Positions 45,901 through 59,000 of a stretch of DNA of 64,000 bases are shown piece after piece. Under the pieces are notes generated by a model. That model was not told the DNA's origin. It saw only the letters and a list, made by a program, of their open reading frames with translations, and searched no databases. Within the stretch, counting starts at the first letter, position 1, and the number at the start of each line of letters is the position of its first letter. Where the stretch lies: positions 434,001 to 498,000 of the forward strand of contig JADNYJ010000001.1 of NCBI GenBank assembly GCA_015501075.1. Reading direction: 5' to 3'. The stretch comes from Gymnopilus junonius (Eukaryota; Basidiomycota; Agaricomycetes; Agaricales; Galerinaceae). The position numbers were made by a program, and so were the translations under genes.

Positions 45901-47333
45901 AATCTTTGTATGTGCAATTTTGCTCGCACTCTCTCCTTTTGCGTGTAGTATAACCTGACGATATCAAATCAGATCCAGCTGTCTATCCTTATTTCGATAT
46001 TTATCCTGTTGTGTATATGGACCGTGATGATAGGAGAGATTCTTCTAGTTAGTTTTTCTTTATTCAACTGTGGTCTGGCGATTTAATCCTCTTCAAACTA
46101 TGACAGATCAAGAGGCCAGGCCATTGTTATCTGATACTTCACCGCCTTCTTATCCCTCCTTCAACCTCTGTTTGTTATTTTCCTTCCATTCTGTATACAG
46201 TGCGGCTGAAACTCGATTTAAAAGATCCGGCCACATATCCCTACTTTGATATATACCCAGCATCCTATGGTGTAGGAGTGAATGAGAATAAAAACCCTTT
46301 GGAGCGGTCCCCGTTTTCAGGCTATCCCTACTTTAATCTGTGTGAGTGTATACTTATTATTATCGAGCAATGTGGGGCTGATGAGTAATGTAGACCCCAG
46401 GGTCTATCCTTATCTTGACATATACCCTGCGCCCTACTCCTCCAGAATGACTGCAGTTTCGGATATTATTCCGTCCAAGCCGGGTTCTTCAGATCCTGTC
46501 TCGAACCTATGTATGGATGTTTTACACGTTTTGAGCGTTTGCATAATGGTTAACATGTTTCTTCGCCAGATCCGACCACACATTCCCATTCTGACCTGCA
46601 TGGCGCACGAGAGGACGTTGTTTCACCTGCGCCAGTAAGAAAGTCAAGAAATAGCAGTAGACTGACCCACGCAGAGTTGCATGCAGTGGTCATGATGGAG
46701 AAGAGAGGATCATTCGGACGTGGCGATCCTATTCAAGCGTTGCAGGAAAAAGCAATTGTACATGACTCCCAGATTTCATCCATCAACAAAGAAGAAATGC
46801 GACATCACATTAGACAGTCCTCTAATTCTGGAGCATCTAGAAATGGCTTTCCTTCCTCTACAGTGTCGATCGATGATCCTCGGCGACTCTCTTTGTCCTA
46901 TAGACAAGGTGGGGGAGGGTTGGTACCAAAAGTCCCCACCAGTACGTACATATCTTCTTTCCGATGGCATGCATTGATCTGTTTCCCAGAGCCAGAAATT
47001 TTGAGGTCGTCAAGCCTTCGAGAGCAAGCTAACCTGCGGTCTTTTGTTGAGCGCGATGCTTCCAGGTCAACCAGTCTGCGAGAATCTAGCCCAAAGTCAT
47101 CTTTTGGTCTTCCCCCAAGGCCAACACCTCGTCGACGTGACAGCATTGTCCTACAAAGGGTGAAGGTGTTCGATCCAGAAGGTTAGTATATCCCCTTCCC
47201 GACTAATGGCTTCGCTAACTGTAGCGCAGAGAGCTCAGCAGGACTTTCGAAGGAGACGCTTGCTAAATTCCCGATGCCTCCTGGTCCTCCGAAGGGTTTC
47301 CCTACCTTACCGATTTCCAACCAACCGCGGTAA
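42943..47333 (+). CDS. Modular Tyr/Pro/Trp-repeat protein from symmetric phase-1 exons
   Basis: I do not recognise a named family. Sixteen exons join to 1,193 residues with the frame kept throughout. After a Ser/Pro-rich start comes a conserved-looking segment (LFGQLTAIAREYNFPSTSGL, DDSWQALWSHL), then an acidic/Ser-rich stretch. At 44530-44820 five copies of a motif PW-x-x-VWPY occur, for example EKPWTHVWPYI and SKPWPHVWPYN. From 44933 to 46510 ten short exons of 63-150 nt follow; all are multiples of three, begin and end in phase 1, and most split a Tyr codon. They encode modules of the form Y-PAVYPYFDLYPS-variable-YPxxNL-Y. The end (LTHAELHAVVMMEKRGSFG to SNQPR) is basic and Ser-rich. No signal peptide or membrane segment is seen. 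Confidence 0.8.
44530..44820 (+). repeat. Five tandem PW-x-x-VWPY coding repeats
   Basis: Within the third exon of the modular gene, the cores PWTHVWPY, PWSYVWPY, PWPHVWPY, PWPYVWPY and PWPHVWPY occur at intervals of about 18-26 residues, joined by variable Ser/Glu/Arg-rich linkers. The last three are closest in DNA sequence, suggesting recent duplication. Confidence 0.85.
44933..46510 (+). repeat. Array of duplicated phase-1 exons with YPxFDLYP modules
   Basis: Exons at 44933-45070, 45121-45225, 45279-45362, 45411-45527, 45575-45724, 45779-45907, 45973-46047 plus 46107-46169, 46225-46341 and 46394-46510. Introns are 47-65 nt. Most exons open with AT or AC completing TAT/TAC, then CCAGCAGTTTACC-like DNA, and close near AACATAT or AATCT. 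Modules 3 and 4 have lost most of the YPxFDLYP core. Confidence 0.85.
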
Positions 47334-47476
47334 TTGAGTACATGCCATGTTACTTTGCTTGAGAATCTGCTTTGATTTCTATGTTATTGTACACGTATTA
47401 CCTTGTAAAGAGTATGTATGACAGGGATATTGCTAGAAAGCTTCCGAATGATATATGAATTGAAATGGCAGTAGGA

Positions 47477-48486
47477 TCAGTCTGAATCTCTATGATTGTC
47501 ATATGCAGGTGGCGCATCATCATCGGTACTTGTCAGGCCAAGGATATGACCCGAGCCGGGCATTGATGTTTCAGGAGCTTCAGACTCTTCTCTTGTGGCC
47601 TGCACTGCAGCACGATCCGCTGCTGCAAGAGCTCGGGCTGCTCGCTGTTCCTTTTCTAATTCATCTTTCAATATCTTTGTCCTCCTGTCATCGATATAGG
47701 CTAGTTTGACCTTATATCTTGTATCAGCATGAAGGTCCTTGATTTGTCCTCGATAATTTTTGCAAGGACTAACCTTTGCTGCAGCGGCTTCACGCGCATC
47801 CTTCTCGTTCTTTTTTGCTCTCTCCGCCCGTTCTTGTTTTTCGTTCTCCAGGTCGAGATGTTCTTTCAAGACCGCAGCCCCTGTGCGGAGGTCTTCTATG
47901 TGCTGTGGGTGGAAAGTGTAATATGGTTGAAAGTTATGGACCTGAGGGAATTGCATTGAGAAACAAGGGCAGCTAATGTATTTGTATTACTAACTTCTGG
48001 TCGAAAACCGAGCTACGTATATGTTAGTAGAACAATCATGCTACCAGCATGGCAAGGTATGAGACGAACTTCAATGGCAAATTCAAGGGCACCTTTTGGG
48101 TCAACAAGGTCCCTCTTGATGATAGTATTGGTAGGCTTGAATTGCTGGAATTTGGGATTATCGGGTTCGCGTAGAAGATTCTCAGATATTGCCAGCAAAG
48201 TCTATTGTTCAAAGGGGCACGAGCGATCTTAAAGTCAGCGCTTCAGCATTCTAAACAGACGAGGACAAGCATGTACTTTCAGGGAGCTCAGAGCCCGTTC
48301 TTTAGCATTGGGACGTGTAATACCGGGATCAATCAACCTTCGAAACTTCTGCCGCCTCTCATGCTCAGCAGCCAGTTGAGCGGCAGTCAACTGTGGTGTA
48401 GCCAAACGGGTTCGGCGTTCGGCTGCTTCTGCCAATGCGTCAGAAGATATAGTCGCGGAGGGCTGAGAAGGAGTGGGCGAGGACAT
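47477..48486 (-). CDS. PUB-domain protein, probable Cdc48/p97 cofactor
   Basis: The central part reads SENLLREPDNPKFQQFKPTN then LVDPKGALEFAIELGFRPE and HNFQPYYTF, the pattern of a PUB (PUG) domain, which binds the C-terminal tail of Cdc48/p97. It is flanked by an Ala/Arg-rich N-terminus (LTAAQLAAEHERRQKFRRL) and a highly charged coiled region (ENEKQERAERAKKNEKDARE). The tail holds APPAYDNHRDSD, with PPAY as a PY motif. Four exons are joined by short introns; one exon encodes only about six residues around LGFRPE. A UBX domain, found in some PUB proteins, is not seen. Start MSSPTPSQPS. Confidence 0.75.
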
Positions 48487-48765
48487 CGTGGAACAATCTT
48501 GTAGATGCTCGTCAGATTAGAACAGGCAGAGACAAGGAGGATCGAATTGCAGTTTCACACAATGAGCGCCGTGCAATCAATAGTCACTATCATTATCTCG
48601 GAACCGTCCACTCGCACAACATTCGTCTACAAGATACTTACTACAGGAATATCAGACTGGTATTTGCATATCATTCAGACGGGACATTGGGGTAACTAAT
48701 TATTCAAAACGTCCAAGGAGAATATGCACGATGCATTCAAGAAGGCACATGACGCTAATCATAAT

Positions 48766-50335
<1,570 letters not shown>

Positions 50336-50421
50336 CGTTGCGGTTCAAGACAACAAGCAGCACCGCAGCCAAACGTCATTAACAGATTATTTACGGTTGT
50401 TTGTTTTGAACCCGCTCCTCC

Positions 50422-52919
50422 ATGAGCACCCGCAACAAGCGCGCTCTGACCAGCATCGAGTCTCTTCTACTCGCCCAGGCTGTTTGGGAGCTCGGTGCCG
50501 CCGACGACTCATGGACCCCCGTCGCAAAGATTCTCGCAAAGCACCCCCTTTTGTCCCGTCCAAAGGCCTTTTTTACCCCCCAAGTCAGCACTCTGCTCCT
50601 CCTCCTTGCTCACAGCGTTAACCCGTATCTAGTCGTGTCATACCATGTATGAGACTCTTATGCAGGAGGCCGGGCTCGAATTGTATGTCCTATTAATGCC
50701 CTTGCGTGCTGTGTTATTGACTACCCTTCAGGAATGAATCTAATCATGCACCCCATGGTCGGTTCTTTTCGTCCCCTATGGCACTGGTACACTTAACACT
50801 CTTGATCAGCGTCAACAAACCTCCAGCTCGCTCAAAAGCACTACCGCGTGCGCTTCTTTGAGCTCCAGGAACTCATATTAGCAGAGGAATCAAAGTTCAA
50901 GTGAGCACCTCTGGTGTTTCATGTGTCTTGGCTCTTATATTTCCATCAGGACTGTCCTAAAAGAAATTGAAGATATTCGTGCAGGACTATCGGACAAGGC
51001 TACCCCGGCGAAAAGCGCAGAAGAGCTGCCTTCGGTACCCGATGCTTCTTCCAGTTCTGCAAAGGTTAGTGTCTTGCAGTAAGCGCATAGTAGTATATAA
51101 CACCAGGATTAGGCTGCCGATGAAGCCTTCAGTGGCTCTGATCTTAGCGGCGTTACAGATTCTCCAGATTCTAACCATTCGCCTCCCGTGGTCAAGGTAT
51201 TCCGTCTTATATCTGTTAAATGCATATTTGTAATCTCGCAACGCTACAGGAAGTTTCCGTCGCATCTCCAGGTCCTTCTCAAATTGAAACCCCTTCTATG
51301 GATGCCCAGCTTTTGTCGGACAAAAAACCTTCCCCGCCTTTAGTTTCAGAAGTGGAGACCTTACCCTCTGCAGGAGCGTCGACCGACGGCACTGAAACTG
51401 TACCAGAAATCGAGGAATTAACGAAGGAAGACCAATCTGCTACTGAAACTGTTGAGCAGGAAGAAGTCAACCAACTTTCCAGTCCGGTTGCTGGAGACGA
51501 ATCTCATGAATTGCTTGACCACGTCGAACCGCCAGTCGAAGGCTACCGAATGGAGGATGTCCGCATTGCAGAACAAAGCGAAACTTTGGAAGAAGAAGAC
51601 GTTCGTCACGTTACTGCTGAAAACGCCGATCAGCGACAAGAGGAAGAAGAAGAAGAAATTCCGAAGGAGCAAGAAAACAAGGAGGAAGAGGAGGAAGAGG
51701 CACCACAAGGACAAGAGGGACAAGAGGAACCTCAAAACCTAGAAAAGGAGGAAAGCTCTCTGACCGAGGATTCCGTGGTTGTTGTCGCTGAAGAAGCAAT
51801 TGAAAAACAAGATGCTAGTTCACCAAAGTCTGTGGCTCATAATGAAGCAGAGACCGAATCTGAAATTGTGCAAAGCCCCGCAAATGGAATTGCTACATCT
51901 GAGCCAGAACACCCTGCTGACGAAGGTCGGACTTCAGAGATCGAGGAGCCTACTGCACCAACTCGACGTGAGTACTTCTTGATATTCCATAACTTGTTCT
52001 TCAATGCCTCCACGCAGGCTCGACAAGGAGAAGAAAATCATCAGTGGTTTCTGTGCTCCCTCCGCAAACCAGGACTCGTGTACGATCGCATGCGCGTGCG
52101 CCTGAAGTAGCTGAGGCACCTGCTCCAGTTGATTCCGAAAATGAGGGCGAGGCAGAGGAAATCAAGGAAGAGACGCCTGCTATCGACGACGAGCAGGCTT
52201 CTTCCCTATTCGATGGAACCGGGACAAAACGTCGTAACGGTTAGTCTATTTCTGATAATCTGTCAAGGATTGCACCTTATTGCCTTTCAGGCAAGCGGAA
52301 GGCCTCTTTCCTAGAAAGTGCCGCTTCTCCCCCCGACAAGAAGCGTTTGCGGGAAGACTCCGAACCCGTTGACGAAGAAGAAACAGGTTTGCAATATGAC
52401 AGACGATATTATTCATCGAGCTCATGGTTCCATATACTAGGTCCCAGTATTCACAACACTCGAGCACGTGTCACCCGACATGCCACAAGGACAGAGGAAC
52501 AAGTAGCGCTGAAGCGTTTCCAGAATGTCATTGGCATGCTACACTCTCAGATATCGCAACATCGAAATGGTAACATCTTCCACAACCCTATCAAGAATTC
52601 TGAAGCCCCAGACTATCATGATATTGTTAAGCGACCGATGGACTTGAAGACGATCAAGACTCGTGTAAAGGATGGCGTAATTGCCAACTCTCTTGAGTAC
52701 CAGCGTGACATTTATCTCATGTTTGCAAACGCCATGATGTACAATCGACCTGGTTCGGACGTGCACGCTATGGCTGAAGATGTAAGCTCAGTTTTATGGC
52801 CAATGCCACTCTATCTATTCGTTCTGACTTGTCTTACTCAGATGATGCTTGAAAGTGAAGGCCAGATCTCCTCTTTCCGCCAAACAGAAGGCCTCGTCAA
52901 GAGAGGTCAACGTCCTTGA
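50422..52919 (+). CDS. BRD8/Bdc1-like bromodomain protein (NuA4 subunit)
   Basis: Resembles BRD8 of animals and Bdc1 of fission yeast, subunits of the NuA4 histone acetyltransferase complex. The N-terminus has ALTSIESLLLAQAVWELGAA then WTPVAKILAKHPLLSRPKAF, the SANT-like region typical of the family, followed by a coiled part (HYRVRFFELQELILAEESKF). A long Glu-rich acidic middle includes RQEEEEEEIPKEQENKEEEE. The bromodomain lies at the C-terminus (VALKRFQNVIGMLHSQISQH, PIKNSEAPDYHDIVKRPMDL) and keeps the acetyl-lysine Asn in MMYNRPGSDVH. Small introns split the gene, two just before the bromodomain. It ends LVKRGQRP, 129 bp from the end of convergent TRA1. Confidence 0.8.
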
Positions 52920-53048
52920 TATGACTGCCTTTATTTTATCTTAACAACATGATAGTCTTACTAAGTACAATAAATAAGTACATATCAAATATACAATCAT
53001 TACACGGGCCAAGAAACCACATCCATAAATAAAAACTGTTAGTCAATC

Positions 53049-56000
53049 TCAGAACCATGGTTGATATAGTTCCCCCATCTTTGCTAGCTGAATTGGATTT
53101 GTTGCCGCGGAAATCAAGTTTGTAACAGTCTGAACCACTGGCACATTCACGTTTATTCCATTGTTGACATAAGCCTGTTTCTGGATCAATAAGGAAGATC
53201 AAATGAAAATCCAACTGAAATTACATTTTCTCTCTCGAGCTTGCATGACATGTTTTCTGCCCTTTTGACGATATTGTCGACATGGCTGAGTACGTACTGC
53301 CGGAAAGAGTTGTCGACTTGCCCTTGCCATGGTCGACCACGCAGAGAAAACCACGCATTTACTTCATCCCTACTGAGAAGACAAAGTTGCTGATCCAAAT
53401 CAAACTTGCCTCACAAGTGAGAAAGCTGTGCAATCATTCGAAATAACTGCTCACCTCTGGTTCAGTTAAAGACCTTCCAATCGCCATGATTCCTGACGCC
53501 AAAATCCCTTCAGTGAAGATCGGGCCAAGGAGATGCTGCATATTCGGAGTAAGGCGGAAAGGCACGACGTCGCTAGTTGCAAATAACGGAAATTGTGAAT
53601 TAATCCCTAATGTTTAAAAACATTAGACAATAGATACAAATTACCACAGGGGACCCACCAGGGAATAACTCTGTCATTGCCATCAAACCAGTAGCACGTG
53701 ATATCTGGAAGCGAGCAGGGTGTCTACTGGAGAGACAAAACAAGTATGTCATAAAGCTGCAGGAAGCTACTTGCAAAGCAAATTGCTTCCGCATTCTCCA
53801 TAATTCGTAAGGATCTTCCATGGTTCGGAACATGTACTGCACAATTTGTAGAAGATGATTATACTTCAACGTTTAGAATGCGCTTACATTTGATAAGACA
53901 TCGTCCGGGACCATTTTGGCGCTGACTTCGTCGCATGAATCTTTCTTCAAAGTGACATATTCCACCTTGGTCGGCTAGAAGCGAGTGAGAAAGCTAAGAA
54001 AGGGAGGCTACATTATCTCACCTGCTTCTTTGAAAACTGCTGGCGATAATCCCGCAACACCTTTCGGACTTTCTCACCTACAAATAATATTGGTTCTTCT
54101 CGAGAGAATCCCTTTTCTTCGCAATGCAAATCGTAGATATCTCCAAAAGATATGTATGAGGAGTCTGTTTGGAAAAGTCGGACAGTGGGGCTGCAGGAAA
54201 CAGCTGCGGGGAGATGGAACATCAAGTTTCGCTTCCTACTTTCTTTGTTCCGACCGAGAGCACTGGGACTAAGTGTTACGACTATACTCTTCTCTAATAG
54301 ACATACTACGTACCCGTTGAACGTTCTGAGACACTGGATGACTCTGTCTTCTCTTCGAGATTGACGATGAGAAGGAAGTTGAACGGTGAACGACCACGTG
54401 GAATTATCATTGCCATGCAACATAATGCGCTTCCAACAATTCCCATTCGACCTACAATTTTCGAACTTAGGGCCAAATTTCTGGATTCTGACGAAATGCT
54501 GATTGGAATCTTTTTCCTGTTATACATGAGGCATTAGGCACTAGACAAAACAACAAGTATTGTATTGATACACACCTCCATGTACTGACCAGGAACTTCA
54601 ATTTCGTCAATTTTGTTGTACTGGAACTCAGTCAAATAATTACTGAGATGCAGCAGTGGTTGCAAGCGAGGCTTTGCATCAAGGATTGTCTCAAACTTAT
54701 CGCGCCAGTTTTGAAGTCGGTGGATATACTCGTAATGCGTTTGTTTGTTCGCAATGAAATCTTCCTCGTATTCTTTCTACAGTGCACATATTCAGTTTTG
54801 GCAACAACTAGGTTACAAATAAACAGCATACCTTCACAAAGGCAGGCATATTAGCAGCCATGCGTGCCAGAGTTGTGATAGTGTTCGCGGTGAGCATACC
54901 ATCATCGTCGGGAGAATTGATGCGAATCACATAATTCTACGAAATGTAAGAATGTAACCATGAATAAGAAGGAGGAAAGTACCTGCACAGCATCAGACAG
55001 CAACATGCAAATACTACGATAGACTTCTTCTTCTGGGCTGGGCTTAAACTTGTGCTGAATCTGGTCTACCATTGTCTCAAGACTGAGAATTAACAATGGG
55101 AATGTTGTTTTCAGAGTTTGCAGAATCTCGTCCACGTGTTCCCATGCTTGCCGAGGGTGGGCAGGATCGGTAACACCAAGGTTGGGGGGTAGTGTGATAA
55201 GCGTGGGATTGGGGTTGGGATTGCTGTTAGGGTTGGCGTTCGCAGCATTGGTATCCGGGATGGCTGAAGCTGTGGCTGGCACTGAGGAGGAAGCTTCTCC
55301 ATTTGACTCATTCGGCTGATCCGAGTTCGGTCGTCGTGCAGATTCAGCAGATGCTTGAGCAGCTGCTCGTGCGGCCATCGCTTTTTTCACAAGCTGCATT
55401 TCTTCACGTTGTGTCCGTAAGTGGTAGAATATTGCCTATTGAAACTCGTGAGCGTCATCGTAGAAGAAAACGGGTAAATTACTCACCTGAGGATAGAGTC
55501 TCGCCAGGTTAAGCAGTAGATACCTAGCTTGTTTCCATTCGCGGTTGGACAGTGACATAGAAAGGTGGGGAATAAGTGTAATCCAGAACCAAAATGCCGC
55601 ATCGCCTTTATAGGTGTCGAAAGCTCGCGAAATCGTTGACGACTGGTCATCTAGACTCAGCAGCCAAAGAATACGCGCGAGCAGAGGTCTGCTTTTCCCA
55701 CTTTTATACAGTCCAGCAGCCTGCAGGTAACAACTGACTGCATTGGCGGCATTGCTCAAGTCGGAGGGCGACTCCTTGAACACGCGATCGCTGAACCGGC
55801 CCCACTCGGCCCATGCTTTGGGTTGCATCATGTCAAGCTGAACAGCTTGCCCGAATGATAATGTAGCATCTTCGTTGCGGCCGAGGCGTGAATAAAACAT
55901 TCCTTTGAGAGTGTAGAACTCAGCTTTTTGTGAAGTCGAAAAGAACATGAGGTTGGTATTATTAATGACTTCTAATCCTGCCTGGAGGTCATTGGGTTTT

Positions 56001-59000
56001 TGATAATGAGCACGGGCTTGTTCGCGAAGTTTCAAGAATGCTTCGGAGATTTCGATATTAGGGAGGGTATAGATTTTAGTTAAAGCATTAAAGCACACAT
56101 CCAGAAGCTCGTGCTTCCTAGCGACATGAGCAAAGCGATTGATGATCCACGCTGTCTCATGATAACCCCGATATCCATAAGTGTTGGTATTATTGGCGCC
56201 TCCGTGATTGGGTCCACCGATAAGAGGCATGTAAGCATTGTTGATAGAATGAAATACATTCTGCCTCCACGCCACCAAGTCGCTCCAGATATTTATGTCG
56301 TCATATATGTTGGGAAGTCTTTCCCGCCAAGCCTGAAGAACCATTTTGAGCTCGGAAGACTTCTTTTCAAGATTTGCTGCGCTGGTTTGCGAAAGTGAAC
56401 CGAAGATCTGGACAGCTTCTTGAAGTTCTACAAACTGCTGGAAGTGTTGAAGCAACGGTATATGTGCAACTGACAGATGCTGAGGCAAGCCAACCCATTT
56501 TCGAAGTGAAAGCTGCATTGCGTCCTCCAAATATCTCGTAAAGTCTACATTTTTGTCCAATGCTGCGGGAAGCTTGAGCAAAGCCATATATGCTTCGAAG
56601 ACTCTTCTTCGTGGAGTAGGAATCTCCGGCAGCTGGTTAATTTGATCCTCTAGACTATCTCTGTTTTCGTTCCAATCTTTGATCCTCCATGCACATTCCA
56701 ACACGAGCTCTTGGTTGCCCTCACCCTTGGCAAAATCATACAACACGTCCCATTGCTGTAACTTTTCAGCGGATAGTATCCAGTGGTCTTCCCACAGGCA
56801 AAATTCGGTTTCAGAAAAGGGAATAGTTCCGGATCTTACACGAGTCTGCGCCATCTCGTAAGTTTGAGCTGCCTGTTCCCACATTCCTGCTTGCTCAAAA
56901 GCAAGGCCAATATTTGTTTCTTGACGAATGGAGCGCCTTCTCCACAGCCCGTAAAACATATCTTCTTCTGCTAGCTCGGCGTAGACATCAGCCAGTGAAT
57001 CGTTTATATGATCCACAACGATTATATCATCATCCTTGGTATATTCCAGAGACTTTTCCAAAATCTCCAATGAAATGTGCCAAGCACCGAACGTTTTGGC
57101 GAGGTACTTTACGAGATGAGGTGGCAGCGTCATGGGAGGCGAACATGCATGAATGCCAGTAAGGAGAGTCTGGATGACATTGGGGCGCAAGGAAGCTTGT
57201 TTGGTATGAAAGTCCTTGCTAAGTAGCACAACCATGCAATTGGTAATTTCTGACTGTTCCCGCCTTGAAAGGCAAGACCACACTGCCGGGAATACAGATA
57301 TCCAGGTGTTATGCGCTACTTGAGGGTCCAAAAATAACAAACGCTGCGCAGGGCGGACAATATTTTGTAGTTGAGGTCGTGGAAGAACACTTGAAGGAAT
57401 ATTGGATATCTGCCGACGTTCGTAATTTGCAGGGAATTCTACATCAGCGGCACCGAGTACGAGATGGAGGGCTAAGTAGATCCAATTATGCTCAGCAAGC
57501 GCATCCCAGTTTTGGACACCCAGAATGTAACTCAGCCTCCCAAACAGGGACCGAGGAACGCTGATGTCCAGAAGGTCCATGAAACGTTCTCGCAAGGCAG
57601 AATCCTTAGCGCGACAGCCCAAGAAAAAAGATTGTTCCAAGCGGTTGGTGAGATCACTACGTCTGAGCGTCGGCTCAGTATAAATGTCATATATGAGCTC
57701 GAGATAGGGAAGGAAGATCGACTCTCCTCGATTTTCGAACAATGTCATCTTTTGAAGAAGCGTGGCCTTCTCTTTCATGGTAGGGTATGACTCTTGTCGA
57801 TGTAAAGCCCAAGTCCGGGCCAAATCTAGGACATAGCGACAAAGAGGTAGACCTTTAGATTTCTCGACAAGCGCGCAAAGTGTGAATAAGAGCCATCGGC
57901 GTTGTTCCCCAAGGAAGGCAACGGACATTTGGGATATGTCGAGAATTGTGGTGAGCACACGGACAGTTGCATCATATCCAGGTGTGCTAGGATTTGAATG
58001 GATATGTTCCTTCGTAAGTTTGCTCAAGAGTTTCATGAGAGGAGGGCTAAATGATTCAATTCTTTCGGGAGTGACGCGGACTACAGATTTAAGCATCCCA
58101 AGAATTCCAGGAAGGGACGTTGAATTGCGCAGACCTTCACCAATCGAAGAATATACAAAACTGTGGAAGTCGGACAATTCACTATGCTGCTCGTCTTCTT
58201 CCTTTGGCAGAGGAAAGAGTCGGACGAGTCGATCGAAAATAGGCAGCAGAACATCGTACATGTTGTGATCTTCCATCAATAGGCCTTTGCGAATAAGTTT
58301 CTGAAGGATGACAGCGTTTGTCGTATACCAGGAATCCGATTGATCAGCGGCTACGACTTGCAATACTTTAGCTGTCGATATTGCTTGAGCGAGCAGATTT
58401 GCATTGTCGCTCGGAATGTCGTTCTAAAACTGATTGAGCTGGGGCAGCACTTAAAAAGCAACCAGTAATTACCTCCAGGACACGGGAAAAGAAGCGAAGG
58501 CCAACAGTGACATCTGTCCATCCATTCGGACCAACAATCAGTTGAAGTAGAGAAAGTGCCTTAGGTAGGATGGCACCCCTGATCGGTTGATCATGGGGAA
58601 CAGTTGCAAGGCGAACTAAATAGCTGACCATATTCTCCCGCAGGATCAAGGGAGTCAACCAGGTTAGGTCACCAACAGGCTGGTCGGTCTCCATGGAAAT
58701 TTTTACGGCCTGAGTGGCCTGCTCTTCCCAGTCGAAGATGACTTGCAGGATATCGATAGAAAGGACCCGAGAATCCAAGCTAGAAGACGGTAACATACCA
58801 AGTTTGTTGAGAGAATTTGCGATATGAGGGACAAAGAGCGAGCGAACAGGGAAGAAAAGTTGAGGCTGTTTGACAATGAGATGGTAGATTGTCATCATGG
58901 TTACTGAACTCTCTTCTGCTAACAAACGTCTTGTTGTTTTTGCCCAGACAGGAGGCCCTGGTTCTTGACCTTCGGACTTGGGGAGGGAGGGAGCAAGTAC

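Noticed and set aside
44530..46510. Regular repeats resembling a CRISPR array or satellite
   Set aside because: Repeats are imperfect, vary in spacing and encode protein modules in phase with splice sites; the organism is a fungus.
53400..55000. TRA1 kinase-like domain as an active kinase
   Set aside because: The family is known to lack the catalytic residues, and no DxD/HRD-like motif was evident in the translated exons.
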